Shown: positions 37,990-47,676 of the stretch, one piece after another
Position numbering within the stretch: position 1 is the first letter of the stretch
Layout: each line of letters starts with the position of its first letter
DNA from: Chromatiaceae bacterium
GTDB lineage: Bacteria; Pseudomonadota; Gammaproteobacteria; Chromatiales; Chromatiaceae
Reading direction: 5' to 3'
Assembly: GCA_024235175.1 (NCBI GenBank)
Contig: JACKMX010000005.1
Location: 310,001-374,000, forward strand
Length of the DNA: 64,000 nt
Notes under the pieces: model-generated
Database searches by the model: none
Seen by the model: only the letters and a program-made list of their open reading frames with translations
Told to the model about the DNA's origin: nothing
Program-made: the position numbers and the translations under genes

Positions 37990-39099
37990 ATGAGTAAATC
38001 CGCTAATCCGTTCCTTGAAATCACCGCTCCCGGTATCGAGAACCTGAAGCCCTATATTCCAGGTAAACCCGTATCGGAGCTGGAGCGTGAGCTGGGTATC
38101 AGAGACTCCATTAAACTCGCTTCAAACGAGAATCCATTGGGCTGCAGCGATCGGGTCAGGGATGCCATAGCGGCAGAGTGGCCCCACATATCACGTTATC
38201 CGGATGGGGGAGGATACGCGCTGCGTAATGCTCTGGCGAAGAAGCATGATCTGGATCCGGTCTGTATCACCCTGGGTAATGGTTCCAACGATGTCCTGGA
38301 TATTATCGCCAGGGTTTTCCTTGCGCCGGGGCACGAATCCCTCTTCTCCCAGTATGCTTTTGCGGTCTATCCCATCAGCAGCCAGGCGGTTGGTGCTTCC
38401 CTGCGGGTTGCTCCCGCCGTGGATTATGGTTATGACCTGGAAGCATTGCTGAATATGGTAGGGAACAAGACCAGGGTTGTGTGGATCGCAAATCCCAACA
38501 ATCCTACAGGCACCTGGGTGAACGGTGAGGAGCTGGAGAATTTCATTGCCGGAGTTCCCGCCAATGTCATTGTGGTCGTCGATGAGGCGTATATCGAATA
38601 TGTCGATAAACCGGATTATCCGGACGCCAGCAAGTGGCTTGCCAAGTACCCCAACCTTATCGTGACAAGGACTTTTTCCAAGGTTTATGGCCTGGCATCG
38701 CTACGCATCGGCTACGGTCTGTCGCACCCGGATGTGGCCGACCTGCTCAACCGTGTCCGACAGCCTTTCAACGCCAACAGTCTGGCCATGACGGCAGCCA
38801 TGGCTGCGCTTGAGGACGATGGATTCGTTAACCGCTCGGTGCAAAATAACAGCGCGGGTATGGCGCAATTGACTGCCGGTTTTCAGCAGCTGGGATTGGA
38901 CTTTATTCCATCCGTCGGCAACTTCATTGCTGTTGATGTGGGCCGCCCGGCCGATGAAATCGACCAGGCGCTGCTGCGTGTGGGCTGCATTACGCGACCA
39001 ATAGCCGCCTATGGGCTGCCCAATCATCTGCGAATTACCATAGGCAGGCCGGATGAAAATGCCCGCTTGCTTTCGGCGTTGAGTAAAGTGATCGATTAA
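37990..39099 (+). CDS. hisC: Histidinol-phosphate aminotransferase (HisC2-type)
   Basis: This PLP aminotransferase uses histidinol phosphate and, in this genomic setting, often aromatic keto acids. The 369-residue protein has KLASNENPLGCSDRV near residue 39, the NPNNPTGTWV motif and the PLP lysine in TRTFSKVYGLASLRIGYG. Location between pheA and tyrA matches Pseudomonas hisC2. ATG 37990 is the family start. The TAA stop overlaps the tyrA ATG by one base. Confidence 0.95.
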   Translation: MSKSANPFLEITAPGIENLKPYIPGKPVSELERELGIRDSIKLASNENPLGCSDRVRDAIAAEWPHISRYPDGGGYALRNALAKKHDLDPVCITLGNGSNDVLDIIARVFLAPGHESLFSQYAFAVYPISSQAVGASLRVAPAVDYGYDLEALLNMVGNKTRVVWIANPNNPTGTWVNGEELENFIAGVPANVIVVVDEAYIEYVDKPDYPDASKWLAKYPNLIVTRTFSKVYGLASLRIGYGLSHPDVADLLNRVRQPFNANSLAMTAAMAALEDDGFVNRSVQNNSAGMAQLTAGFQQLGLDFIPSVGNFIAVDVGRPADEIDQALLRVGCITRPIAAYGLPNHLRITIGRPDENARLLSALSKVID

Positions 39100-39986
39100 T
39101 GTTGATTCGTCGGCTTGCAGTCATCGGGGTTGGGCTCATCGGCGGTTCTCTTGCCCGTGCATTGCGTCATGCGGGACAGGTTGATGAGATCGTTGGTTGC
39201 GGACGTAGTCGGGAGAATCTGGATAAGGCGCTCAATTTCGGGGTGATCGACCGCTTTACCCATGAGATCGGCGAAGCAGTCAGTGGTGCCGACATGATTT
39301 TTCTTGCAATACCCCTGGGTGCAATGGAGAGTACATTCAGGGAGATGCGCGGGTATCTCGGTGATGACGCACTGATTACCGACGGCGGCAGTGCCAAGGG
39401 CAGCGTTGTCGAAGCCTGCCGGTTGGGGCTTGGTTGCCTGCCCCCGGGCTTTGTTCCCGGACATCCCATTGCCGGTACCGAGAAGAGCGGGGTTGAAGCG
39501 TCGTTCATGGAGTTATACCGGGGCCGGCGGGTGATTCTTACGCCTACGGACGCCACCTCACCGGAGGCGCTGGAGCGGGTGACATCGATGTGGCGCAGTT
39601 GCGGCGCGGAGGTGACCCGTATGTCTATCGCTCACCACGACGAAGTGCTTGCCGCAACCTCCCATTTGCCGCATATGCTGGCTTTCGGCCTGGTGGACAC
39701 CCTGGCGCGAATGGATGAGAACGACGAAATATTCCGTTACGCGGCTGGTGGCTTCAGAGATTTTACACGCATTGCATCCAGCAATCCTGTGATGTGGCGC
39801 GATATCTGTGTCGCCAATAAAGCCGCATTGGGAGAGATGATGGAACGATATATCAAAGACATGGAGGATTTGGCTGAAACCATAAGGCGCGGGGATGCGG
39901 AGCGTCTTTTGGAAATATTCAGTCGAGCTAAAGCGGCGCGTGACCGTTATATCGATACGGCTTCGGATCCGGGTTCCACAGAATAG
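39099..39986 (+). CDS. tyrA: Prephenate/arogenate dehydrogenase
   Basis: TyrA oxidatively decarboxylates prephenate (or arogenate) towards tyrosine. The 295-residue protein starts with the NAD(P) motif LAVIGVGLIGGSLARAL. It has DGGSAKGSVVEA, PGFVPGHPIAGTEKSGVE and SHLPHMLAFGLV. Unlike Pseudomonas, where tyrA and aroA are fused, the two are separate genes here with 428 bp between. Coupled to hisC by a TAATG overlap. Confidence 0.96.
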   Translation: MLIRRLAVIGVGLIGGSLARALRHAGQVDEIVGCGRSRENLDKALNFGVIDRFTHEIGEAVSGADMIFLAIPLGAMESTFREMRGYLGDDALITDGGSAKGSVVEACRLGLGCLPPGFVPGHPIAGTEKSGVEASFMELYRGRRVILTPTDATSPEALERVTSMWRSCGAEVTRMSIAHHDEVLAATSHLPHMLAFGLVDTLARMDENDEIFRYAAGGFRDFTRIASSNPVMWRDICVANKAALGEMMERYIKDMEDLAETIRRGDAERLLEIFSRAKAARDRYIDTASDPGSTE

Positions 39987-40414
39987 AGGGCCAAGGAAGA
40001 GATGTCCCATCTGTTTAGATTTTTTTGGCCTATGCTCCCTATTACAAGGACTATTTTAAGGGAAACGAATTATTGTGACTTCTCTAAAAGTCCGGGCAGT
40101 CAATGGCGGGCCGCAGGATTGGAGAGCGCCTTCCAGGACCGTCGGCAGCAGGCGACCCACAGGGATGTGGGAAGGTAGAGCAATGCAGGAGCCGTTGCCG
40201 AGATGCTGTCGTCGAGCTTACAAGGACATGTTTACAGCGTGTCCTGGAAGGCGTTCCCCGGTCACGATCTGTACAGGGTTATTGAGAAGTCATCGATTAT
40301 TTGTGTAACTGACTGTTTTTTTTGTATTTTAGGTATACAAACAATCAGCCATCAGGTAATATCCCCGGCTTTAATTGCTCCCTGGATTTTCCGCTTCAGA
40401 ACAGGAGATTGATA
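39987..40414. other. Intergenic gap between tyrA and aroA carrying a dispersed repeat
   Basis: This gap interrupts an otherwise tight operon. It holds the palindromic element at 40127-40253, and its remaining part is AT-rich with likely promoter sequence for aroA. A weak hairpin plus T-run near 40000-40026 may end the tyrA transcript. Confidence 0.5.
40127..40253 (+). repeat. Dispersed palindrome-bounded repeat, copy A
   Basis: The element is bounded by perfect 13-bp inverted repeats CGCCTTCCAGGAC (40127-40139) and GTCCTGGAAGGCG (40241-40253). Its core at 40149-40192 (44 nt) is identical to the reverse complement of 62702-62745, and a further stretch (TTGCCGAGATGC, TCGAGC) is shared. It has no gene of its own. 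Confidence 0.9.
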
Positions 40415-41740
40415 TTGAACTCTCCCGGCAAGCTGCTGTTTAAAATTGACGCTGGTGGGTGTCTTGGCGGCAGGCTTCGCGTGCCGGGCGACAAATCCAT
40501 CTCTCATCGTGTCATCATGTTAGGTTCGCTGGCGCTGGGCGTCACCAGGGTATCCGGTTTTCTCGAAGGGGAGGACAGTCTCGCCACCCTGCAGGCTTTT
40601 CGCCGTATGGGCGTCAGCATCGAAGGCCCGGATAAAGGCTGTGTGACAATCCAGGGTGTGGGCATGCATGGTTTGCAACAGCCGGATGGCCCGTTGGATC
40701 TGGGTAACTCTGGGACTTCCATGCGCCTCCTTGCCGGCCTCATGTCGGGGCAGGCCTTTCCGGTGACATTGACCGGGGATAGTTCTCTTTGCAGCCGACC
40801 GATGCGCCGAATAACGGAGCCTCTGGCCCGCATGGGAGCGCGTATCGAAAGCAGTTCTGAAGGTACTGCACCCTTGCGAATAGAATGCGGGGGGGCACTG
40901 GTCGGAATCAATTACCTGATGCCCGTGGCCAGTGCTCAGGTGAAATCCTCTCTGTTATTGGCCGGGTTGTATGCTGAAGGTGACACTTGTGTCAGTGAAC
41001 CGGCGCCGACGCGGGATCATACTGAGCGAATGCTGCATGGTTTCGGCTACCAGGTGAGTCGCAACGGCAACCGGATCTGTCTCACCGGGGGAGGCATGTT
41101 GACCGCATCCGATCTTGATATTCCTGCCGATATCTCCTCCGCCGCTTTTTTCCTGGTCGGGGCAACCATTGCTGAAAAATCTGATCTGATATTGGAGCAT
41201 GTGGGTATCAACCCGACGCGGGATGGTGTGATTAACATACTGCGCCAGATGGGCGCTGATATCGAGGTGCTGAATCTGCGAAGTGTTGGCGGTGAACAGG
41301 TTGCAGACCTGCGGGTGCGTTCCGCAGATTTACGTGGTGTGAGAATTCCTCCGGACCAGGTGCCACTTGCGATTGATGAATTTCCCGCCCTGTTTATTGC
41401 AGCTGCCTGTGCCGATGGTGAAACCGTACTGACCGGTGCTGCAGAGCTGCGGGTTAAGGAGAGTGACCGCATTCAGGTTATGGCAGACGGTTTGATTGCC
41501 CTCGGCGTCGACGCCCGTCCGACCGCGGATGGAATGATCATTAAAGGGGGTTCAATAGCGGGTGGGCGGGTTTTGAGTCACGGTGACCACCGCATAGCCA
41601 TGGCATTTGCAATGGCTGCGCTGCGATCAGACAAGCCGATTGTTGTCGAGGATTGCGCTAACGTGAATACCTCTTTCCCGGGCTTTGTCGATCTTGCTGC
41701 CACAGCCGGACTTGCTATCCGCAGCTACAAGGAGGCATAA
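40415..41740 (+). CDS. aroA: 3-phosphoshikimate 1-carboxyvinyltransferase (EPSP synthase)
   Basis: AroA joins PEP and shikimate-3-phosphate in the sixth shikimate step. About 441 residues; motifs are the N-terminal RVPGDKSISHR, LGNSGTSMRLLAG, the PEP-binding DSSLCSRPMRRI, and RVKESDRI. The start is probably TTG 40415, since AGGAGA lies six bases upstream; the frame is open to 40322 but that part is unlike the family. The overall sequence fits class II EPSP synthases more than the E. coli class I type. cmk follows after three bases. Confidence 0.95.
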   Translation: MNSPGKLLFKIDAGGCLGGRLRVPGDKSISHRVIMLGSLALGVTRVSGFLEGEDSLATLQAFRRMGVSIEGPDKGCVTIQGVGMHGLQQPDGPLDLGNSGTSMRLLAGLMSGQAFPVTLTGDSSLCSRPMRRITEPLARMGARIESSSEGTAPLRIECGGALVGINYLMPVASAQVKSSLLLAGLYAEGDTCVSEPAPTRDHTERMLHGFGYQVSRNGNRICLTGGGMLTASDLDIPADISSAAFFLVGATIAEKSDLILEHVGINPTRDGVINILRQMGADIEVLNLRSVGGEQVADLRVRSADLRGVRIPPDQVPLAIDEFPALFIAAACADGETVLTGAAELRVKESDRIQVMADGLIALGVDARPTADGMIIKGGSIAGGRVLSHGDHRIAMAFAMAALRSDKPIVVEDCANVNTSFPGFVDLAATAGLAIRSYKEA

Positions 41741-41743
41741 ACC

Positions 41744-42421
41744 GTGGTGCCGATTGTCACCATCGATGGACCAAGCGGCTCCGGAAAAGGGACCATCGCC
41801 CATCTGCTGGCAGATCATTTTGGCCTGCATTGCCTGGACAGCGGCGCGCTCTACCGATTACTGGGATTAGCCGCGGAGAGAGCCCGGCTAACGCCCTCAA
41901 TGGTGAATGAGTTGGTTGAAATCGCCTCCACGATGAAGGTGGTGTTCAGGCCGGGATCCGTCCTGCTTGACGATGAGGATGTCACGCTTGCAATTCGCAC
42001 CGAACGGGCAGGAAATGCGGCATCCCGGGTAGCAGCGGTCCCGGAAGTGCGCTCAGCGTTGCTGCAGTGGCAGCGTAACTATGCCCGAGAGCCGGGATTG
42101 GTGGCCGATGGCAGGGATATGGGTACCGTGGTATTCCCTGAGGCAGGCGTCAAGATTTATTTAACCGCAAGCCCGGAAGAGAGGGCCAAAAGGCGCTATA
42201 ACCAGTTGAAAGAAAAAGGGTTGGATGCTAACCTTCGCGATCTTGTGGCTGAGATTCGGGAGCGTGATGACCGCGACAGTAATCGCAGCGTGGCTCCTTT
42301 ATTGCCTGCGCCTGATGCATTTGTATTGGAGTCAACCGCGCTTTCCATATCGGAGGTGCTGGAGCAGGTTATCGGAAACGTCTCTCGCGTTTATCCGCAG
42401 CTTGTAAAACCGGAGGCCTGA
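41744..42421 (+). CDS. cmk: Cytidylate kinase
   Basis: Cmk phosphorylates CMP and dCMP. The 225-residue protein begins with the P-loop IDGPSGSGKGTIAHLLA and has LDSGALYRLLGLAA, VADGRDMGTVVFPEA and ASPEERAKRRYNQL. It starts with GTG at 41744 (or GTG 41747), preceded by AAGGAGG within the end of aroA. The aroA-cmk-rpsA order is conserved among gammaproteobacteria. Confidence 0.97.
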   Translation: MVPIVTIDGPSGSGKGTIAHLLADHFGLHCLDSGALYRLLGLAAERARLTPSMVNELVEIASTMKVVFRPGSVLLDDEDVTLAIRTERAGNAASRVAAVPEVRSALLQWQRNYAREPGLVADGRDMGTVVFPEAGVKIYLTASPEERAKRRYNQLKEKGLDANLRDLVAEIRERDDRDSNRSVAPLLPAPDAFVLESTALSISEVLEQVIGNVSRVYPQLVKPEA

Positions 42422-42504
42422 ATTTCAGGCTATTTTTTTAACTTCAACCAGTGGTCTGGTTTTTCAGACCCATGATCGGCTTTGCCGAATCAGGATTTTT
42501 TCAA

Positions 42505-44187
42505 ATGACCGAAAGCTTTGCAGAACTTTTTGAAGCCAGTATTGCCAATACCCAGTTGCGTAATGGTGCCATCGTAATCGGCACCGTTCTTGAGATTACC
42601 AACGATACCGTAATCGTAAACGCCGGGCTCAAGTCCGAAGGCGTTATTCCTAAAAACCAATTTTTGACTCTTCGAGGAGAAATCGAGGTCGCTGTCGGCG
42701 ATCAGGTCGAAGTTGCTTTGGAAGCCGTAGAGGATGGCTTCGGCGCTACACGCCTCTCCCGAGAGAAGGCGAAGCGCCATCACGCTTGGAGAGTTCTGGA
42801 GACGGCTTTCGAAGCAGGAGACAATGTAACGGGTGTGATCAACGGTAAAGTCAAAGGCGGGTTCACCGTCGAATTGGGCGAGATCAGGGCGTTCCTGCCC
42901 GGATCCCTGGTCGACGTGCGTCCGGTTCGCGACACCACCTACCTGGAAGGGAAAGATCTCGAGTTCAAAGTCATCAAACTGGATCAGAAGCGCAACAACG
43001 TGGTTGTCTCCCGCCGTGCGGTGGTCGAGACCGAGTACAGTGCCGAGCGTGAGGCGCTGCTGGAAAGTCTTCAGGAAGGGATGGAGATAAAAGGTATCGT
43101 CAAGAATCTCACCGATTACGGTGCCTTTGTCGACTTGGGCGGTATCGACGGTTTGTTGCATATCACCGATATGGCCTGGAAACGGGTGAAGCATCCCTCC
43201 GAGGTGGTCGAGATCGGTGACGAGATTTCCGTGAAGGTGCTCAAGTTTGATCGTGACAAACAACGCGTTTCGCTTGGACTCAAGCAGATGGGAGACGATC
43301 CTTGGGGCAATATCTCCCGCCGCTACCCGGAAAATACCCGTCTTTTTGGAAAGGTCACCAATCTGGCTGACTATGGCTGTTTTGTTGAGATCGAAGAGGG
43401 TGTGGAGGGTCTGGTTCATGTTTCCGAGATGGATTGGACCAACAAGAACATTCATCCTTCCAAACTGGTACAGCTCGGCGAGGAGGTTGAAGTCGTGGTA
43501 CTCGACATCGACGAGGAGCGGCGCCGGATTTCGTTGGGCATGAAGCAGTGTCAAACCAACCCTTGGGATGATTTTGCGGTCACCCATAAGAAGGGCGACC
43601 ACGTTACCGGTAAGATCAAATCGATCACGGATTTTGGTATCTTCATCGGTTTGGAAGGCGGCATCGATGGCTTGGTTCATCTTTCCGATATCTCCTGGGA
43701 TGATGTCGGTGAAGAGGCTATTCACGGTTATAAGAAGGGTGATGAGCTGGAGACCGTGGTACTCTCTGTTGATCCGGAGCGTGAGCGTATCTCGCTGGGA
43801 GTCAAGCAGTTGGACAAGGATCCTTTCTCCACCTATCTGGCCGAGAACGGTAAAGGGAATATCGTGAAGGGAGTTGTCAAGGAGGTTGACGCAAAAGGCG
43901 CAGTGGTCACTCTTGCCGATGGAATCGAAGGTTATCTGCGGGCCGCAGAAATTTCACGCGACAGGGTTGACGATGCTCGCTCGGTATTGAAAGAAGGTGA
44001 AGAGATAGAAGCAAGATTTATGGGTGTTGACCGTAAGAATCGCACTATTACACTCTCCATCAAAGCAAAAGATGCGGCAGAGGAGCAGGCGGCAATCCAG
44101 ACCTACTCGCGGGATGCAGCGCCTGGAAAGGCTACCCTGGGTGATGCCTTGGGCGACCTGCTCAAACAGCAAATGGAAGATAAATAA
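42505..44187 (+). CDS. rpsA: 30S ribosomal protein S1
   Basis: S1 unfolds mRNA at the ribosome entry platform. The 560-residue protein starts MTESFAELFEAS at ATG 42505 and has six S1/OB repeats. Repeats 3-6 are recognised by recurring motifs such as GIVKNLTDYGAFVDLGGIDG, KVTNLADYGCFVEIEEGVEG and KIKSITDFGIFIGLEGGIDG. The 83-nt gap after cmk likely contains the S1 autoregulatory leader known from E. coli. ihfB follows. Confidence 0.98.
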   Translation: MTESFAELFEASIANTQLRNGAIVIGTVLEITNDTVIVNAGLKSEGVIPKNQFLTLRGEIEVAVGDQVEVALEAVEDGFGATRLSREKAKRHHAWRVLETAFEAGDNVTGVINGKVKGGFTVELGEIRAFLPGSLVDVRPVRDTTYLEGKDLEFKVIKLDQKRNNVVVSRRAVVETEYSAEREALLESLQEGMEIKGIVKNLTDYGAFVDLGGIDGLLHITDMAWKRVKHPSEVVEIGDEISVKVLKFDRDKQRVSLGLKQMGDDPWGNISRRYPENTRLFGKVTNLADYGCFVEIEEGVEGLVHVSEMDWTNKNIHPSKLVQLGEEVEVVVLDIDEERRRISLGMKQCQTNPWDDFAVTHKKGDHVTGKIKSITDFGIFIGLEGGIDGLVHLSDISWDDVGEEAIHGYKKGDELETVVLSVDPERERISLGVKQLDKDPFSTYLAENGKGNIVKGVVKEVDAKGAVVTLADGIEGYLRAAEISRDRVDDARSVLKEGEEIEARFMGVDRKNRTITLSIKAKDAAEEQAAIQTYSRDAAPGKATLGDALGDLLKQQMEDK

Positions 44188-44231
44188 TAGAAACGATTTA
44201 ACGTTCCGTTTATTTATTTAATCTGAAATCA

Positions 44232-44255
44232 ACCGGGGTCCTGACGGACCCCGGT
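44232..44255 (+). terminator. Hairpin between rpsA and ihfB
   Basis: A perfect 10-bp stem (ACCGGGGTCC / GGACCCCGGT, loop TGAC) lies 25 bp before ihfB. Only a short ATTTC follows, so it may be a partial terminator or an RNA-processing hairpin adjusting rpsA to ihfB ratio. Confidence 0.6.
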
Positions 44256-44279
44256 ATTTCAAAGGGGCATATAAAAGGA

Positions 44280-44582
44280 ATGACTAAATCTGAACTGATT
44301 GACGTCATCGCAAAAGAACAAGGTCATCTTGCCTACCGTGATGTCGAACTTGCCGTTAAATGCATGCTTGAGCAGATGAGTCAGGCGTTGGCCTCCGGAG
44401 ATCGTATCGAGATCAGGGGGTTCGGCAGCTTCTCACTGCACTACCGCCCGCCGCGCCAGGGAAGAAATCCAAAAACCGGTGAGTCGGTCTCATTGGCCGG
44501 GAAGTACGTACCGCATTTCAAACCAGGAAAGGAACTTCGCGAACGGGTAAACGATGGACTCGGCGCAGAAGGTGACTCCTGA
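44280..44582 (+). CDS. ihfB: Integration host factor subunit beta
   Basis: IhfB pairs with IhfA to bend DNA. The 100-residue protein begins MTKSELIDVIAKEQGHLAYR and has the HU/IHF signature RIEIRGFGSFSLHYRPPRQG with RNPKTGE, whose Pro intercalates in the minor groove. The AAAAGGA RBS is close. rpsA-ihfB order is standard, but the usual followers lapA and lapB are missing here. Confidence 0.97.
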   Translation: MTKSELIDVIAKEQGHLAYRDVELAVKCMLEQMSQALASGDRIEIRGFGSFSLHYRPPRQGRNPKTGESVSLAGKYVPHFKPGKELRERVNDGLGAEGDS

Positions 44583-44862
44583 TTTAAAAAAGCGGCCAAA
44601 AAAGCGCTCTAAATAGTCTCTGTATCAGCACAACTTGCGTATAAAGGAGACTGCTGATTTCCTTATTAGGGAGTCTGCGGCGGGGATCTGTTTCCACTTT
44701 GAGTCAGGAAAACAGGGGTTTCCTGTCACCACTGATCCTCATTTGCGGCTGCTGGCGTTTGTTATGCAGGTTTTATTGGATTTCCGTTTTACCCATGTCC
44801 GGCCTTGCCGCCATTAAGGGTTATCCTGACTTCCTCTTTGGCGGCAAATTTATGTTTGGTGA
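44583..44862. other. Intergenic region after ihfB
   Basis: No lapA/lapB and no other gene is visible. An inverted repeat TTGCCGCCA (44805-44813) / TGGCGGCAA (44839-44847) lies just downstream of the convergent small membrane gene and could end its transcript. Confidence 0.45.
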
Positions 44863-45036
44863 TCAGTCGGCAGAGAAAGCCATGGCAAGTAGATAGACAA
44901 AAGTGACAACAGCAACCGAAATCGCAGACATCAGCTTTTCTGATTGCCGGTTCTGATTCGTGACACTCTGTTTCATGATGGTGGGGATAAGATTGTCCAC
45001 CTGTTCCCGCATGATATAACTATCTCGAATTCTCAT
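44863..45036 (-). CDS. Small single-pass membrane protein
   Basis: A 57-residue ORF starts MRIRDSYIMREQVDNL at ATG 45036 and has a well-placed GGAG (CTGGAGATAAAGAAC). A polar N-terminus of about 35 residues precedes one hydrophobic helix (SAISVAVVTFVYLLAMAF) that ends the protein, a tail-anchored layout. No family is recognised. The good RBS, coding-like composition and downstream inverted repeat support it, but it is not certain. Confidence 0.55.
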   Translation of the reverse strand: MRIRDSYIMREQVDNLIPTIMKQSVTNQNRQSEKLMSAISVAVVTFVYLLAMAFSAD

Positions 45037-45264
45037 GTTCTTTATCTCCAGTAAATAGCTAAGGCCCGTTAACACAAAGCAATAATCCAGCATTACTTCT
45101 CCGGTAGAACCAGGCGATCATAAGGTAGTGCCAAGTGCATAGCTTACAATACATGTTCTCCATAGGTTCTACTTTAGCATATGTAGAACTAAAAGAGAAC
45201 AATATATGAGTTTTGAATATTAACTGCTGAGATTGGGCACAACCAGGCATTGGGAAAATTGTTA

Positions 45265-47571
45265 ATGAAGAACATTAGTCGACAAATTGCTGGCGAACTT
45301 GGTGTTAATCCGGAGCAGGTTGCAGCAGCTATTGCGCTCTTGGACGAAGGTGCAACAGTGCCGTTTATAGCCCGTTACCGTAAAGAGCGGACCAATGGAC
45401 TGGACGATACTCAACTGCGTCAGCTGGAGACGCGCCTGAGCTATCTTAGAGAGTTGGAAGAACGACGCGGACAGATTTTGGAGAATATCGCAAAGCAGGG
45501 CAGTTTGACTCCCGCACTGGAGAAGGAACTGCAGCAGGCAGAGACCAAGACCCGTCTGGAAGACCTTTATCTTCCATTTCGTCCCAAACGACGCACCAAA
45601 GCGCAGATAGCCCGGGAGGCCGGCCTGGAGCCGCTGGCAGAGGATCTGCTGGAGAATCCGGATCATCACCCCGAGGCCACAGCTGCTGCTTATGTTGATC
45701 TGAATAAAGGTGTCTCTGACACACAAAGTGCACTGGATGGTGCCCGTCAGATATTGATGGAACGCTTCTCCGAGGATGCTTCGCTGGTCGGCAGATTGCG
45801 TGATTATCTTTGGGAAAATGGCATTCTGAAATCCACGCTGATTGAGGGAAAAATGCGGGAGGCGGCGAAATATTCCGATTATTTCGAATACGCCGAGGCG
45901 ATTGCAAAGATTCCATCACATCGTGCACTGGCGATGTTTCGTGGGCGTACCGAAGGTTTTTTAAGACTCGATCTGGAAGTCGCTGATGAGGCGGGTGGAG
46001 CGGGCGTATGCGAACTGATGATTGCGCAGCGGATGGGAATTAAAAACCAGGGCCGTGCAGCAGACGAGTGGCTTATGAAAACCGTAGCCTGGTCCTGGAA
46101 AATAAAAATTTTCACCCATCTTGAATCGGAATTGAAAATACGTCTGCGGGAGACCGCAGAGGCGGAGGCAATACGTGTCTTCGGCAGTAATATCAGGGAT
46201 CTTCTGCTTGCTGCGCCCGCAGGAAATCTTACGATCCTGGGACTGGACCCCGGTCTACGTACCGGAGTCAAGGTTGCGATTGTGGACGATACTGGCAAGG
46301 TGGTGGAGACCACAACAATCTACCCGCATGCACCGAAGCGGCAGTGGGATCAATCCATCGAAGCGCTTGCCCAATTGTCAGCCAGACATCGGGTTGCTCT
46401 GGTCAGCATCGGCAATGGGACAGCGTCGAGGGAAACCGATAAACTGGTTGCTGAGCTGATCAGGCGCCACCCCGAACTAAAACTCAGAAAAGTGGTGACC
46501 AGTGAAGCAGGGGCATCAGTATATTCCGCTTCAGAGCTCGCATCGTCGGAGCTGGCCGAACTGGATGTCTCGCTGCGTGGTGCGGTTTCGATTGCAAGAA
46601 GGGTTCAGGATCCTTTGGCGGAACTGGTTAAAATCGATCCCAAAGCAATCGGAGTCGGGCAGTACCAGCACGATGTCAATCAGACCCATCTTGCACGCGC
46701 ACTGGACAGTGTTGTGGAGGACTGTGTTAACCGGGTGGGTGTGGATCTGAATACCGCTTCCACTGCTTTGTTGAGCCGGGTTTCCGGGATCAGTCAAGTC
46801 CAGGCTCAGAATATAGTCGGCTACCGTGAAGAGTTTGGTTTATTCAGAAATCGTGGGGCTCTGCTGAAAGTTCCCAGGGTTGGCGCCAAGAGCTACGAAC
46901 AAGCTGCTGGATTTCTAAGAGTCGTCGGTGGTGACAATCCGCTTGATGCATCGGCAGTGCATCCCGAAGCTTATCCGGTGGTCGAACGGATTATTGCGTT
47001 CGCAGGACGACCTGTCAGTGCAGTGGTTGGAGATATTGGATATCTGAAGCGCCTGAAACCCTCGGATTTTACCGATGAGCGTTTTGGTGTGCCCACAGTT
47101 GCCGATATAATTCTTGAGCTGGAAAAGCCCGGCAGAGATCCACGGGGCGAGTTCAAAACGGCAAGTTTTCAGGAGGGTATCGAAAAGATTTCGGATCTGA
47201 GCCCCGATATGATACTCGAGGGGACAGTGACCAACGTAACTAATTTTGGTGCTTTTGTGGATATCGGTGTTCATCAGGATGGACTGGTTCATATCTCCTC
47301 CATGTCGGAGAAGTTTGTCAAAGATCCGCGGGACATAGTGAAAGCTGGTGATCTGGTAAAGGTCAAGGTCATGGATATTGATCTGGTACGCCATCGAATC
47401 GCGCTCAGTATGCGTCTCGACGACATAAGCGATCAACAGCAATCAAAGGGGCTCAGGAATCAGCCCGGTAAAAAGGCCGCAAAATCGTTTCACCGGTCGT
47501 CTGAAAGCCGTGAATCCAAATCTCAGGGTGCTTTGGCGGAAGCCCTAAAGGGCGCGTTGAAGAAGGTGTAA
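45265..47571 (+). CDS. tex: Tex-family transcription accessory protein
   Basis: The 768-residue protein is a complete Tex. It has the N-terminal helical region with VPFIARYRKERTNGLDDTQL, a YqgF-like resolvase domain (GLDPGLRTGVKVAIVD near residue 325), and helix-hairpin-helix repeats (VGVDLNTASTALLSRVSGIS). The C-terminal S1 domain is GTVTNVTNFGAFVDIGVHQD. Tex binds nucleic acids and influences toxin or stress gene expression in several bacteria. ATG 45265 is preferred to TTG 45250. Confidence 0.97.
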   Translation: MKNISRQIAGELGVNPEQVAAAIALLDEGATVPFIARYRKERTNGLDDTQLRQLETRLSYLRELEERRGQILENIAKQGSLTPALEKELQQAETKTRLEDLYLPFRPKRRTKAQIAREAGLEPLAEDLLENPDHHPEATAAAYVDLNKGVSDTQSALDGARQILMERFSEDASLVGRLRDYLWENGILKSTLIEGKMREAAKYSDYFEYAEAIAKIPSHRALAMFRGRTEGFLRLDLEVADEAGGAGVCELMIAQRMGIKNQGRAADEWLMKTVAWSWKIKIFTHLESELKIRLRETAEAEAIRVFGSNIRDLLLAAPAGNLTILGLDPGLRTGVKVAIVDDTGKVVETTTIYPHAPKRQWDQSIEALAQLSARHRVALVSIGNGTASRETDKLVAELIRRHPELKLRKVVTSEAGASVYSASELASSELAELDVSLRGAVSIARRVQDPLAELVKIDPKAIGVGQYQHDVNQTHLARALDSVVEDCVNRVGVDLNTASTALLSRVSGISQVQAQNIVGYREEFGLFRNRGALLKVPRVGAKSYEQAAGFLRVVGGDNPLDASAVHPEAYPVVERIIAFAGRPVSAVVGDIGYLKRLKPSDFTDERFGVPTVADIILELEKPGRDPRGEFKTASFQEGIEKISDLSPDMILEGTVTNVTNFGAFVDIGVHQDGLVHISSMSEKFVKDPRDIVKAGDLVKVKVMDIDLVRHRIALSMRLDDISDQQQSKGLRNQPGKKAAKSFHRSSESRESKSQGALAEALKGALKKV

Positions 47572-47676
47572 AGACCAGGGAAGTGGTCGTGAAAAATGGT
47601 GATAAGTGTTTAATTACCGATGCGTCGGCGCTAAATTTCGCCGAAACAGAAATGAACATGGCGAGGAACGGGTGAT

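Noticed and set aside
40103..40285. ORF similar to that at 62588-62797 (AGDPQGCGKVEQCRS in both)
   Set aside because: The similarity comes from the dispersed non-coding repeat, not from a protein family.
42490..43725. 411-codon minus-strand ORF across rpsA
   Set aside because: Antisense to conserved S1 repeats, with no recognisable domains.
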